From the NCBI RefSeq assembly GCF_900103845.1, contig NZ_FNIJ01000008.1, forward strand, positions 1 to 64,000: 64,000 nucleotides of DNA, in the 5' to 3' direction. The notes beneath the pieces are model-generated. The model worked only from the letters and a program-made list of their open reading frames with translations. It did not search any database and was not told the origin of the DNA. The position numbers and the translations under genes are program-made. The DNA is from Pseudomonas jinjuensis. GTDB lineage: Bacteria > Pseudomonadota > Gammaproteobacteria > Pseudomonadales > Pseudomonadaceae. Below, one piece after another: positions 18,111 through 26,452 of this stretch. The stretch's first letter is position 1; every line of letters starts with the position of its first letter.

Positions 18111-18883
18111 CGGTGGGTCCACTCCGGCTTGCGCTTCTGGATGAAGGCCTGCATGCCTTCCTTCTGGTCGGCGCTGGCGAAGCTGGCGTGCAGCAGCCGC
18201 CGCTCGAAGCGCACGCCCTCGGCGAGGCTGGTCTCGAAGGCGCGGTTGACCGCCTCCTTGTTCAGCTTCACCGCCACCGCCGAATGGCCGGCGATCTGCG
18301 CCGCTACGCTCATGGCCTCATCCAGCAGGCTGGCCGCCGGCACCACGCGGCTGACCAGCCCGCAGCGCTCGGCCTCGTCGACCTCCATCAGGCGCCCGGT
18401 CAGGCACAGGTCCATGGCCTTGGCCTTGCCCACCGCGCGGGCCAGGCGCTGGGTGCCGCCGGCGCCCGGCAGCGTGCCGACCTTCACTTCCGGCTGGCCG
18501 AAGCGGGCGTTGTCGGCGGCGACGATCAGGTCGCACATCATCGCCAGCTCGCAGCCGCCACCCAGCGCCAGCCCGGCCACCGCGGCGATCACCGGCTTGC
18601 GGCAGCGCGTCACCTCCTCCCAGCTGGCGGTCACGAAATCCTCCAGATAGACGTCGGCGAAGCCCTTGAACTGCAGCTCGGAGATGTCCGCGCCGGCGGC
18701 GAAGGCCTTGTCGTTGCCGGTGATCACCAGCGCGCGGATGTCCGCGTCGCGTTCCAGATCGCGCAGGCCGCGGCCCAGTTCGTCCATCAGTTCGCCGTTC
18801 AGCGCGTTGTGTACCGCCGGGCGATTCAGACGGATCAGGCCGACCGGTCCATGCCGTTCGACGAGGATGCAGTTGTAGGTCAT
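18107..18883 (-). CDS. badK: Enoyl-CoA hydratase, probable cyclohex-1-ene-1-carboxyl-CoA hydratase
   Basis: A 258-residue crotonase-fold hydratase. Motifs are [38 protein letters not shown] and [20 protein letters not shown] (catalytic Glu pair). Start 18883 follows AGAGGAAAGGTC; longer in-frame extension would run into the promoter. It is the first gene of the minus arm and diverges from aliA. BadK adds water to cyclohex-1-enecarboxyl-CoA to give 2-hydroxycyclohexanecarboxyl-CoA, the step needed between AliB and BadH, both encoded on the plus arm. PaaF-type hydratase is the alternative on sequence alone. Confidence 0.82.
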   Translation of the reverse strand: MTYNCILVERHGPVGLIRLNRPAVHNALNGELMDELGRGLRDLERDADIRALVITGNDKAFAAGADISELQFKGFADVYLEDFVTASWEEVTRCRKPVIAAVAGLALGGGCELAMMCDLIVAADNARFGQPEVKVGTLPGAGGTQRLARAVGKAKAMDLCLTGRLMEVDEAERCGLVSRVVPAASLLDEAMSVAAQIAGHSAVAVKLNKEAVNRAFETSLAEGVRFERRLLHASFASADQKEGMQAFIQKRKPEWTHR

Positions 18884-18930
18884 GACCTTTCCTCTTCTTG
18901 TAATTGGGTGCACCCGAAGGGCTTGCTCCG

Positions 18931-18993
18931 AAGATAGTCCCGCCACAACATAAAGACAACATGTTGACATATTAAAAATCGAAGGCGTATCTT
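18931..18993. promoter_or_regulatory. Back-to-back promoters over one palindrome (candidate BadR operator)
   Basis: Plus strand: TTGACA (18964-18969), 18 bp, TATCTT (18988-18993), driving aliA. Minus strand: TTGTCT (18959-18954), 17 bp, TATCTT (18936-18931), driving badK. The perfect palindrome CAACATGTTG (18957-18966) overlaps both -35 boxes. One MarR dimer could therefore repress both arms. Boxes are read by eye; operator assignment to the MarR gene at 23576 is inferred. Confidence 0.65.
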
Positions 18994-19055
18994 CGGCCCC
19001 ATCGTGAAAGACGCCTCACCCGTTACAAGAACAACAGATCACGAAGGGTCAACTC

Positions 19056-20714
19056 ATGAAGATCAGCACCAACCTGCAGCCGCAGCGACGTTCGGCCATG
19101 CTTGCCTCCGGCGCATGGAATGACAGGATCATTACAGATTATCTGGATAACGCCCTGGCTGCCGGCGCCGACCGGACGGCACTGGTCGCCTACCGCGCCG
19201 GCAGCGACGAGCGCGTCGAGCTGAGCTACGCGGAACTCGACCGTCGCGTCACGCGGATGGCCTGCGGCCTGGCCGCGCTGGGGGTGGAAGCGGGCGAGGT
19301 GGTGTCCTGCCAGCTGCCCAACTGGTGGCAGATGGTGGCGCTGCACCTGGCCTGCGTGCGCATCGGCGCGGTGCTCAACCCGCTGATGCCGATCTTCCGC
19401 GAACGCGAGCTGCGCTTCATGCTGGCCCACGCCCAGAGCCGGGTGATGGTGATCCCGCACAGCTACCGCGGCTTCGACTACAGCGCCATGCTCGACGGCC
19501 TGCGCGGCGACCTGCCGGACCTGCGCCAGGTGCTGGTGATCGGCGGCGAAGACACCTTCGAACAGCTGCTGGTGCGCCGCGCCTGGGAAGAGGAAAGCGA
19601 CGCCGCCGCGCTGTTCGCCGCGCGCCGACCGGGCGCCGACGACGTGGTGCAGCTGCTCTACACCTCCGGCACCACCGGCGAGCCGAAGGGCGTGCTGCAC
19701 ACCTCCAACACCCTGTTCGCCAACGTCCGTCCCTATGCCGAACGCCTGCACCTGGGCGGCGACGACGTGGTCTTCATGGCTTCGCCCATGGCGCACCAGA
19801 CCGGCTTCCTCTATGGCCTGATGATGCCGATCTACCTGCAGTGCCGCGCGGTGCTGCAGGACGTCTGGGACCCGTGCTTCGCCGTGCGGGTCGCCAGGGC
19901 CGAGCGGCCGACCTTCACCATGGCCTCGACGCCCTTCCTCGCCGACCTGATCGAGATCGCCCCGCAGCATCCGGACGCGCTGTCGTCGCTGCGCACCTTC
20001 CTCGCCGCCGGCGCGCCGATCCCCAGCGCGCTGGTGGAACGGGCCGGATCGGTGGTGAACACGCGGATCGTCTCCGCCTGGGGCATGACCGAGAACGGCG
20101 CGGTGACCACCACCTTCCCCGAGGACCCGGCCGAGCGCGCGATCCACAGCGACGGCACGGCGCTGCCGCATATGCAGGTGCGGGTGGTGGACGACCACGG
20201 CCAGCCGCTGCCCGCCGGCGACGAAGGCCACCTGCAGGTGCGCGGCGCCAGCCTGTTCGTCGGCTACCTGAAGCGCCCCGAGCTGTACGGCGTCGATGCC
20301 GACGGCTGGTTCGAGACCGGCGACCTCGCGCGGATGGATGAGCAGGGCTACATCCGCATCACCGGGCGCACCAAGGACGTGGTGATCCGCGGCGGCGAGA
20401 ACGTTCCGGTGGTCGAGGTGGAGAACCTCATCTACAAGCACCCGGCCGTGTCCGCCGTGGCCCTGGTCGGCTGCCCGGACGAACGCCTGGGCGAGCGCGT
20501 CTGCGCCTACGTCACCCTGCACGACGGCCAGCCGGCGCCGACGCTCGACGAGCTGACCGCCTTCCTCCTCGACCAGCGCCTGAGCAAGACCTACCTGCCG
20601 GAATACCTGGAAGTGCTCGACGTCCTGCCGCGCACGCCGTCCGGAAAGATCCAGAAATTCAAGCTGCGCGAACTCGCCCGGGACATCCGCCTGGGCGTGG
20701 CGAAACGCGCCTGA
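19056..20714 (+). CDS. aliA: AMP-forming acyl-CoA ligase, probable cyclohexanecarboxylate-CoA ligase
   Basis: ANL-superfamily ligase of 552 residues that activates a carboxylic acid via the acyl-adenylate. Motifs are LLYTSGTTGEPKGVLHT (P-loop), SAWGMTENGAV, DGWFETGDLARMDEQGYIRI (hinge) and the C-terminal lysine in PRTPSGKIQKFKLRE. Being first in an operon with BadH, BadI and an AliB-type dehydrogenase points to cyclohexanecarboxylate as the substrate. Transcribed from the promoter at 18964-18993. Ligase specificity rests on context. Confidence 0.85.
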   Translation: MKISTNLQPQRRSAMLASGAWNDRIITDYLDNALAAGADRTALVAYRAGSDERVELSYAELDRRVTRMACGLAALGVEAGEVVSCQLPNWWQMVALHLACVRIGAVLNPLMPIFRERELRFMLAHAQSRVMVIPHSYRGFDYSAMLDGLRGDLPDLRQVLVIGGEDTFEQLLVRRAWEEESDAAALFAARRPGADDVVQLLYTSGTTGEPKGVLHTSNTLFANVRPYAERLHLGGDDVVFMASPMAHQTGFLYGLMMPIYLQCRAVLQDVWDPCFAVRVARAERPTFTMASTPFLADLIEIAPQHPDALSSLRTFLAAGAPIPSALVERAGSVVNTRIVSAWGMTENGAVTTTFPEDPAERAIHSDGTALPHMQVRVVDDHGQPLPAGDEGHLQVRGASLFVGYLKRPELYGVDADGWFETGDLARMDEQGYIRITGRTKDVVIRGGENVPVVEVENLIYKHPAVSAVALVGCPDERLGERVCAYVTLHDGQPAPTLDELTAFLLDQRLSKTYLPEYLEVLDVLPRTPSGKIQKFKLRELARDIRLGVAKRA

Positions 20715-20745
20715 CCGCCCCTACTCGATGCAAGAGGACAGCCCC

Positions 20746-21513
20746 ATGAAAGGTCTCAGTGGAAAAACCGTAATCATCACCGGCGGCGGTGGCGGCATCG
20801 GCCGCGCCGTATGCCAGCGCTTCGCCGCCGAAGGCAGCCTGGTCGCCGTGCTCGACCGCGACAGCGCCGCCGCCCAGGCCACCGTCGACCTGATCCGCGA
20901 AGCCGGCGGCAAGGCCGTCGCCTACGCCGCGGACATCGCCGACTACGCCGCCATCGTCGACACCGTCGCGGCCATCGAGAAGGACCTCGGCGTGCCGACC
21001 GTGCTGGTCAACAACGCCGGTTTCGACCGCTTCATGCCGTTCCTCAAGACCGAGCCGGAAATGTGGCAGCAACTGATCGCCATCAACCTCACCGGCGCGC
21101 TGAACATGCACCACGTGGTGCTGCCGAAGATGGTCGCGGCCGGCGGCGGCCGGGTCATCAACATCGCCTCCGACGCCGCCCGCGTCGGCTCGTCCGGCGA
21201 AGCGGTGTACGCCGCGTGCAAGGCCGGCCTGCTCGGCCTGTCGAAGACCCTGGCGCGGGAGCTGGCGACCAGGAACGTCACCCTCAACGTGGTCTGCCCC
21301 GGCCCGACCGACACCGCCCTGCTGAAGAGCGTGGCCTCCACCTCGAACAACCCCGAGAAACTGCTGGAAGCCTTCACCGCCGCCGTGCCAATGCGCCGCC
21401 TCGGCCAGCCGGAAGACTACCCGGGGATCATCACCCTGCTCGCCAGCGACGACGCCAGCTTCATCACCGGACAGGTCATCAGCGTGTCCGGCGGCCTGAC
21501 CATGGCCGGCTGA
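20746..21513 (+). CDS. badH: SDR dehydrogenase, 2-hydroxycyclohexanecarboxyl-CoA dehydrogenase
   Basis: Short-chain dehydrogenase of 255 residues, the length of BadH, oxidising 2-hydroxycyclohexanecarboxyl-CoA to the 2-keto thioester with NAD+. It has the cofactor motif TGGGGGIGRAVC, NNAG, the catalytic Ser (INIASDAARVGSSGEAVYAACK gives Ser-Tyr-Lys in S, Y and K) and a C-terminal ISVSGGLTMAG. Start 20746 is preceded by AAGAGGA; ATG 20728 lacks spacing. It is followed 17 nt later by badI. Confidence 0.88.
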   Translation: MKGLSGKTVIITGGGGGIGRAVCQRFAAEGSLVAVLDRDSAAAQATVDLIREAGGKAVAYAADIADYAAIVDTVAAIEKDLGVPTVLVNNAGFDRFMPFLKTEPEMWQQLIAINLTGALNMHHVVLPKMVAAGGGRVINIASDAARVGSSGEAVYAACKAGLLGLSKTLARELATRNVTLNVVCPGPTDTALLKSVASTSNNPEKLLEAFTAAVPMRRLGQPEDYPGIITLLASDDASFITGQVISVSGGLTMAG

Positions 21514-21530
21514 TCAAAAGGAGAACCGAC

Positions 21531-22313
21531 ATGAACTACGAAGACATCCTCTACGCAGAAAACGACGGCGTAGCCACCATCACCATCAACCGCCCCGAGC
21601 GCTACAACGCCTTCCGCGGCCAGACCTGCCTGGAGCTGATCGACGCGTTCAACCGCGCGGGCTGGAACAAGGCCATCGGCGTGATCGTGCTCACCGGCGC
21701 CGGCGACAAGGCGTTCTGCACCGGCGGCGACCAGGGCGCCCATGAAGGCCAGTACGACGGCCGCGGCATCATCGGCCTGCCGGTGGAAGAGCTGCAGGGC
21801 CTGATCCGCGCCGTGCCCAAGCCGGTGATCGCCCGCGTCAACGGCTTCGCCATCGGCGGCGGCCACGTGCTGCACGTGGTCTGCGACCTCTCCATCGCCT
21901 CCGACAAGGCGGTCTTCGGCCAGGTCGGACCGAAAGTCGGCTCGGTCGACCCGGGCTTCGGCACCGCCTACCTGGCGCGGGTGATCGGCGAGAAGCGCGC
22001 CCGCGAGATCTGGTACATGTGCCGCAAGTACAACGCACAACAGGCGCTGGAATGGGGCCTGGTCAACGCCGTGGTGCCGCACGAGGAACTCGACGCCGAA
22101 GTGCAGAAGTGGTGCGACGAGATCCTCGAGAAGAGCCCCACCGCCCTCTCCATCGCCAAGCGCTCGTTCAACGCCGACAGCGAGAACATCGCCGGCATCG
22201 GCGGCCTCGGCATGCAGGCCCTGAGCCTGTACTACGACACCGAGGAGTCGAAGGAAGGCGCCGCCGCCTTCCGCGAGAAGCGCAAGCCGGACTTCCGCAA
22301 GTTCTACAAGTGA
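21531..22313 (+). CDS. badI: 2-ketocyclohexanecarboxyl-CoA hydrolase (ring-opening)
   Basis: Crotonase-superfamily hydrolase of 260 residues that opens the six-membered ring to pimeloyl-CoA. It resembles BadI and MenB more than ordinary hydratases: GDKAFCTGGDQGAHEGQYDGRG lies at the oxyanion loop, and FGQVGPKVGSVDPGFGTAYLAR replaces the Glu-containing hydratase segment. The C-terminus EGAAAFREKRKPDFRKFYK is typical of the BadI/MenB group. Start 21531 follows AAAGGAG. This gene is the strongest single pointer to alicyclic-ring degradation. Confidence 0.9.
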   Translation: MNYEDILYAENDGVATITINRPERYNAFRGQTCLELIDAFNRAGWNKAIGVIVLTGAGDKAFCTGGDQGAHEGQYDGRGIIGLPVEELQGLIRAVPKPVIARVNGFAIGGGHVLHVVCDLSIASDKAVFGQVGPKVGSVDPGFGTAYLARVIGEKRAREIWYMCRKYNAQQALEWGLVNAVVPHEELDAEVQKWCDEILEKSPTALSIAKRSFNADSENIAGIGGLGMQALSLYYDTEESKEGAAAFREKRKPDFRKFYK

Positions 22314-22320
22314 CCGCCAC

Positions 22321-22344
22321 GCCGGCAGCTTCAAGGCTGCCGGC
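22321..22344. other. Intra-operon hairpin between badI and aliB
   Basis: Perfect 9-bp arms GCCGGCAGC (22321-22329) and GCTGCCGGC (22336-22344) with a 6-nt loop and no U tract. It lies just after the badI stop. It could stabilise the 3' end or set relative expression; it is unlikely to be a full terminator. Confidence 0.5.
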
Positions 22345-22367
22345 CTGAACCTGGCCTGGAGAGAATC

Positions 22368-23507
22368 ATGAACTTCGCCTTCACCGAACAACAGAACGCC
22401 ATCCGCGAAACCGTCGCCCGCTTCAGCGCCGACGTGCTCGCTCCGGGCTACCGCCAGCGCGACCGCGACGGCCGCATCGAGCGATCCACCATCGCCCAGC
22501 TCGGCGAGATGGGCCTGCTCGGCGGCGAGCTGCCGGAGGAATTCGGCGGCAGCGGCCTGGACTGCGTCACCGCCGGGATCATCATCGAGGAGATTTCCCG
22601 CGGCGACTTCAACGTCGGCTACATCCCGCTGCTGGCCTCGCTCAACGGCCAGATCATCGCCCGCTACGCCGCGCCGGAACTGGCGCGCGAGTGGCTCGGC
22701 GAAATCACCGCCGGGCGCAAGGTGGTGTGCATCGCCCTGACCGAACCCCACGGCGGCTCGGACGCGGCCAGCCTGCGCCTGAAGGCCGAGCGCAAGGGTG
22801 ACGTCTACGTCCTGAACGGCGAGAAGACCTCCATCTCCATGGCCGACCAGGCCGACGTCGCGGTGGTCTTCGCCCGCACCGGCACGCCGGAAGAGCGCGC
22901 CAGCGGCATCAGCGCCTTCCTCGTGCCGATGAACCTGCCCGGCATCAGCACCACTCGCTTCGACGACGCCGGCGAGCGCGCCATCGGCCGCGGCTCGATC
23001 TTCTTCGACAACGTGGAAGTGCCGGCCAGCCATCGTCTCGGCGAGGATGGCAAGGGCTTCAGGCAGGTGATGCAGGGCTTCGACTACAGCCGCGCGCTGA
23101 TCGGCCTGCAGTGCCTGGCGCTGGCCCAGCAGTCGCTGGACGAAACCTGGCAGTGGCTCACCGAGCGCCAGGCCTTCGGCCAGAACCTGAACGCCTTCCA
23201 GGGCCTGACCCATCCGCTGGCCGAGCTGCAGACCTACGTCCACGCCGCGCGCCTGCAGTGCTACTACTCCCTGTGGCTGAAGGACAGCGGCCAGCCGCAC
23301 AACGCCGAGGCGGCGATGAACAAGTGGTGGGCGCCGAAACTGGCCTTCGACGTGGTCAAGCAGTGCCTGCTGGCCCACGGTCACACCGGCTACGGCGAGG
23401 ATTTGCCGTTCGCCCAGCGCCTGCGTGACGTGCTCGGCCTGCAAATCGGTGACGGGACGGCGCAGATCATGAAAAATATCATCGCCCGGGAACTTACCCC
23501 CCGGTAA
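22368..23507 (+). CDS. aliB: Acyl-CoA dehydrogenase, probable cyclohexanecarboxyl-CoA dehydrogenase
   Basis: FAD enzyme of 379 residues forming cyclohex-1-ene-1-carboxyl-CoA. Landmarks are EEFGGSGLDCVTAGII, CIALTEPHGGSDAASL, VLNGEKTSISMADQAD, the unusual GFDYSRALIGLQCLALAQQS and GDGTAQIMKNIIAREL. The last feature fits the branched/cyclic acyl-CoA dehydrogenase group. It sits directly after badI and before the MarR regulator, completing ligase, dehydrogenase, (BadK) hydratase, dehydrogenase, hydrolase. A 9-bp inverted repeat (23521-23529 / 23549-23557) separates it from the regulator. Confidence 0.85.
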   Translation: MNFAFTEQQNAIRETVARFSADVLAPGYRQRDRDGRIERSTIAQLGEMGLLGGELPEEFGGSGLDCVTAGIIIEEISRGDFNVGYIPLLASLNGQIIARYAAPELAREWLGEITAGRKVVCIALTEPHGGSDAASLRLKAERKGDVYVLNGEKTSISMADQADVAVVFARTGTPEERASGISAFLVPMNLPGISTTRFDDAGERAIGRGSIFFDNVEVPASHRLGEDGKGFRQVMQGFDYSRALIGLQCLALAQQSLDETWQWLTERQAFGQNLNAFQGLTHPLAELQTYVHAARLQCYYSLWLKDSGQPHNAEAAMNKWWAPKLAFDVVKQCLLAHGHTGYGEDLPFAQRLRDVLGLQIGDGTAQIMKNIIARELTPR

Positions 23508-23575
23508 CGCCTTGCTCTGCCGACGGGCCAGGCGAATCCCATCGACACGGCCCGTCGGCTCGACAAGGAATCCCA

Positions 23576-24055
23576 ATGAACAACGAAACCAGGGGAATCG
23601 CCAACCGGCTGTTCTTCCGGCTGTTCCAGACCGGCAACATCCTGCAGCGCCAGGTGCAGAACGAGATGGGCATCAGCACCGTGCAATGGGCCGTGCTCGG
23701 CGCCGTGTCCCGCGAGGGCTACGAACAGGGCGTGTCGTTCAACCAGCTCACCGAATACCTGGGCGTCAGCCGGCAGAGCCTGGACGGCGTGCTCAAGCGC
23801 ATGGAGCGCGAAAACCACGTCGTGCGCATCCCCCATCCCGACGACGGCCGCGCCCGCCTGGTCCAGGTCACCCCCTCCGGCCGCGTCTACTGGGACAGCC
23901 TGCAGGACAGGATCACCGCCTTCTTCGAACAGGGCATGCAGGGCGTCAGCTTCGACGACGGCGCCAGCCTGCTGCACCTGCTGGCCAAGCTGCAGAAGTC
24001 GCTGAGCGAGATCTCGCTGGATGGGGAAGGTTCTGCCGAGCAGGACGATGCGTAG
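23576..24055 (+). CDS. badR: MarR-family regulator, BadR-like
   Basis: A 159-residue winged-helix regulator. The winged helix includes VSFNQLTEYLGVSRQSLDGVLKRMERENHVVRI and the wing HPDDGRARLVQVTPSGRVYW. In Rhodopseudomonas a MarR protein (BadR) represses the alicyclic genes and is released by a CoA thioester intermediate. The gene here is the last of the aliA-badH-badI-aliB unit, so the same logic is likely, with 18957-18966 as candidate operator. Start 23576 follows AAGGAATCCCA. Confidence 0.82.
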   Translation: MNNETRGIANRLFFRLFQTGNILQRQVQNEMGISTVQWAVLGAVSREGYEQGVSFNQLTEYLGVSRQSLDGVLKRMERENHVVRIPHPDDGRARLVQVTPSGRVYWDSLQDRITAFFEQGMQGVSFDDGASLLHLLAKLQKSLSEISLDGEGSAEQDDA

Positions 24056-24108
24056 GCCAACCAACGGAGTCCAGAACCTGTAGGAGCCAGCTTGCTGGCG
24101 ATTTCTAT

Positions 24109-24135
24109 CGTTCCCACGCTCCTGCGTGGGAATGC
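24109..24135. repeat. REP palindrome, left of the RAYT gene
   Basis: CGTTCCCACGC-TCCT-GCGTGGGAATGC palindrome, followed by a GGGACGC/GCGTCCC pair to 24156. The same unit lies right of the transposase (24727-24867) and again at 38396, 42131 and 43717, showing mobilisation across the window. Confidence 0.85.
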
Positions 24136-24161
24136 ATCCCGGGACGCTCCGCGTCCCCCTG

Positions 24162-24695
24162 CTACCAACCCCGAAAAACCTCGATCAACCCGTCCATCCC
24201 CGCATAATTCCTGGCACTCGAATACCTCCAGTGCTCCGGCTCACTCACATACCCGCGCTTGACCGGGTTGCGGTGGATGTAGTCGAGCTTCTCCCTCAAC
24301 ACCGCCTCGCTGAATACCAGCTCAGCATGCGTTCCTTCCTGCCAGAATTGGTGAACCCGGTCTGTCTTGTGAGCGCGCTTGGCGAACCGCAGCCGCTCCA
24401 GCAGGCGGGAAGCGTTCCTTGCCTGCAGCAGCTCGATCAGGCTCGTGGCGGTGAATGACTTGAAGCTGCTGACGCACTTCGCCAGATCAGGCGCCTGAGC
24501 GACGAAGTGCAGGTGGTTTTCCAGCACCACATAGCCGTACAGGAGCAGGCTCTGGTGCTCCTGCTGATGGCGCCAGCAATCGATCAGGATCTGTACGGCC
24601 TCAGGGCGGGTGAATACCGGCAGCCATTCGAGGACAGTGCAGGTGAGGAAGTGGGGTCTATCAGGTTGGGTGATGACGTAGCGGCTCCGACCCAT
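24162..24695 (-). CDS. REP-associated tyrosine transposase (RAYT), Y1 family
   Basis: A 177-residue single-domain Y1 transposase of the IS200-like RAYT type. It contains the metal-binding HUH-type motif in YGYVVLENHLHFVAQ and a catalytic Tyr in the region REKLDYIHRNPVKRGYV; the start MGRSRYVITQPDRPHFLTCTV is the usual N-terminus. RAYTs cut and move REP palindromes as single-stranded DNA. It is a single copy here, with REPs on both sides, and reads intact. An in-frame upstream extension to 24890 runs through the REPs and is not coding. Confidence 0.92.
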   Translation of the reverse strand: MGRSRYVITQPDRPHFLTCTVLEWLPVFTRPEAVQILIDCWRHQQEHQSLLLYGYVVLENHLHFVAQAPDLAKCVSSFKSFTATSLIELLQARNASRLLERLRFAKRAHKTDRVHQFWQEGTHAELVFSEAVLREKLDYIHRNPVKRGYVSEPEHWRYSSARNYAGMDGLIEVFRGW

Positions 24696-24726
24696 TGCGT
24701 GCTCTCTCCGTGAGCTGTGAGGTAAG

Positions 24727-24867
24727 GACGCGGGAGCGTCCATGGATGCGTTCCCACGCGGGAGCGTGGGAACGATGGAGAGAGTACCCGGCTCGTTTCC
24801 TCGGGAATGGGAGCTGGGACGCAGGAGCGTCCACGGATGCGTTCCCACGCGGGAGCGTGGGAACGAT
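24727..24867. repeat. Two REP units right of the RAYT gene
   Basis: Two near-identical units, 24727-24776 and 24815-24867, each contain GACGC-GGAGCGTC followed by the GTTCCCACGC-GGGA-GCGTGGGAAC palindrome. The rest of the 433-bp gap (24868-25128) is AT-richer and probably holds the promoter of the OprD gene; I see no gene in it. Confidence 0.85.
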
Positions 24868-25128
24868 TTCCGTCCTGTACTAACGTGCAAACAATGGAAT
24901 GCACTTTACCTAACTCAAAACCATCCATTAGACATTGGTCGCGTTTACCTCCGTGCATTTGCACAATCACCCCGACGAACAACACCACCAATTTATGTAA
25001 ACATATTGCCAATTAACACCTGTCAGCCCTAGGATCGACCCAAGGCCCGCCGGCATGTCCTGCATGCAATCCGGCGATGCGCCAAGCCGTTGTCCTACCG
25101 ACCACAAGAACAATGACAGGTAAACGAC

Positions 25129-26406
25129 ATGCCGCTGTATCTCGCCTCACCGCGCAATACCCTGGGTCCGCTGCTCTTCGGCGGATGCCTGCTCGCCCCC
25201 GCCGCGCAGGCGGACTTCATCGATGACAGCCACATGGGCCTGGAACTGCGCAACTTCTACATGAACCGCGACTACCGTGATGCCGGCCTGCCGGATACGC
25301 CGCGCCATGACGGCGCCAGCGTGTCCAAGGCCGAGGAATGGGCGCAGGGCTTCATGCTGCGCTTCGAATCGGGCTACACCGAGGGCACCATCGGCGTCGG
25401 CGTGGATGCGCTGGGGCTGCTCGGGGTGAAGCTGGATTCCGGCGCCGGCACCAGCGGCACCGGGGCGCTGCGGCGCAATCCGCGGACGGGCGAGCCGGCC
25501 GACGAGTTTTCCTTCTTCGGCCCGACCCTCAAGCTGAAGGCCGCCGACAGCGTGCTGACCGTCGGCACCCACGCGCCGCTGCTGCCGGTCGCCTTCCGCA
25601 ACGACACGCGCCTGTTGCCGCAGACCTTCGAGGGCGCGCAGATCGTGTCGAAGGACATCGACAAGCTGACCCTGACCGGCGGCCGCTTCACCGGCACGCG
25701 CCTGCGCGATTCGTCGGATTACGAGGACATGCGCATGTTCGCCGACGGCTCGCGCGGCGGCGTCGCCAGCGACCGCTTCGACTACGCCGGCGCCACCTAC
25801 GCGCCGCTGTCGAACCTGACCGCCACCTACTTCTTCGCCGAACTGCAGGACAACTACCGCCAGCACTACGGCAACCTGATCCACAGCCTGCCGCTGGGCG
25901 GCGGCGTGGGGCTGAAGTCGGAGGTGCGCTACTTCGACAGCAGCGACGAGGGCCGCACCAACGTCGACAACCGCAACCTCGGCGCGATGTTCACCTTCTC
26001 GTACAGCGGCCACGCCCTCGGCTTCGCCTACCAGGACCAGAGCGGCGACACCGGACAGCCGTTCATCGCCGGCGGCACCGACCCTTGGACGCTGAACACC
26101 GTGACCTACCACCACTTCCTGCGGGCCAGGGAAGACTCCTGGCAGGTGCGCTACGACTACGACTTCGCCGCCGCCGGCATTCCCGGCCTGAGCCTGATGA
26201 CCCGCTACGTGCAGGGGGACAATTTCGATATCGCCGGCCAGTCGGCGAAGGAATGGGAACGCGACACCGATCTCGCCTACGTCATCCAGAGCGGCCCGCT
26301 CAGCGGCGTGAGCCTGCGCTGGCGCAACCTGACCTATCGCGGCAGCCATACCACCGATCTGGACGAGAACCGGCTGATTGTCGGCTATACATTCAGGTTC
26401 TGGTAA
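25129..26406 (+). CDS. OprD-family outer-membrane porin
   Basis: A 425-residue substrate-specific porin with signal peptide ending APAAQA-DF. The family opening FIDDSHMGLELRNFYMNRDYR, the EWAQGFMLRFESGYTEGTIGVGVDALG segment and the C-terminal GYTFRFW are characteristic. OprD-type porins take up basic amino acids or organic acids including aromatics. It stands alone with its own promoter region and ends 46 bp before a nitroreductase gene. Its place between the alicyclic-acid and amine clusters suggests carboxylate uptake, but specificity is not readable. Confidence 0.92.
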   Translation: MPLYLASPRNTLGPLLFGGCLLAPAAQADFIDDSHMGLELRNFYMNRDYRDAGLPDTPRHDGASVSKAEEWAQGFMLRFESGYTEGTIGVGVDALGLLGVKLDSGAGTSGTGALRRNPRTGEPADEFSFFGPTLKLKAADSVLTVGTHAPLLPVAFRNDTRLLPQTFEGAQIVSKDIDKLTLTGGRFTGTRLRDSSDYEDMRMFADGSRGGVASDRFDYAGATYAPLSNLTATYFFAELQDNYRQHYGNLIHSLPLGGGVGLKSEVRYFDSSDEGRTNVDNRNLGAMFTFSYSGHALGFAYQDQSGDTGQPFIAGGTDPWTLNTVTYHHFLRAREDSWQVRYDYDFAAAGIPGLSLMTRYVQGDNFDIAGQSAKEWERDTDLAYVIQSGPLSGVSLRWRNLTYRGSHTTDLDENRLIVGYTFRFW

Positions 26407-26452
26407 TTTCCCCGAGCGGCCATCGCCGCCCGCCCACCCAGGAGAACCGCCC

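Noticed and set aside
24696-24890. N-terminal extension of the RAYT gene
   Set aside because: The added residues are a translation of the REP palindromes; the family start is at 24695.
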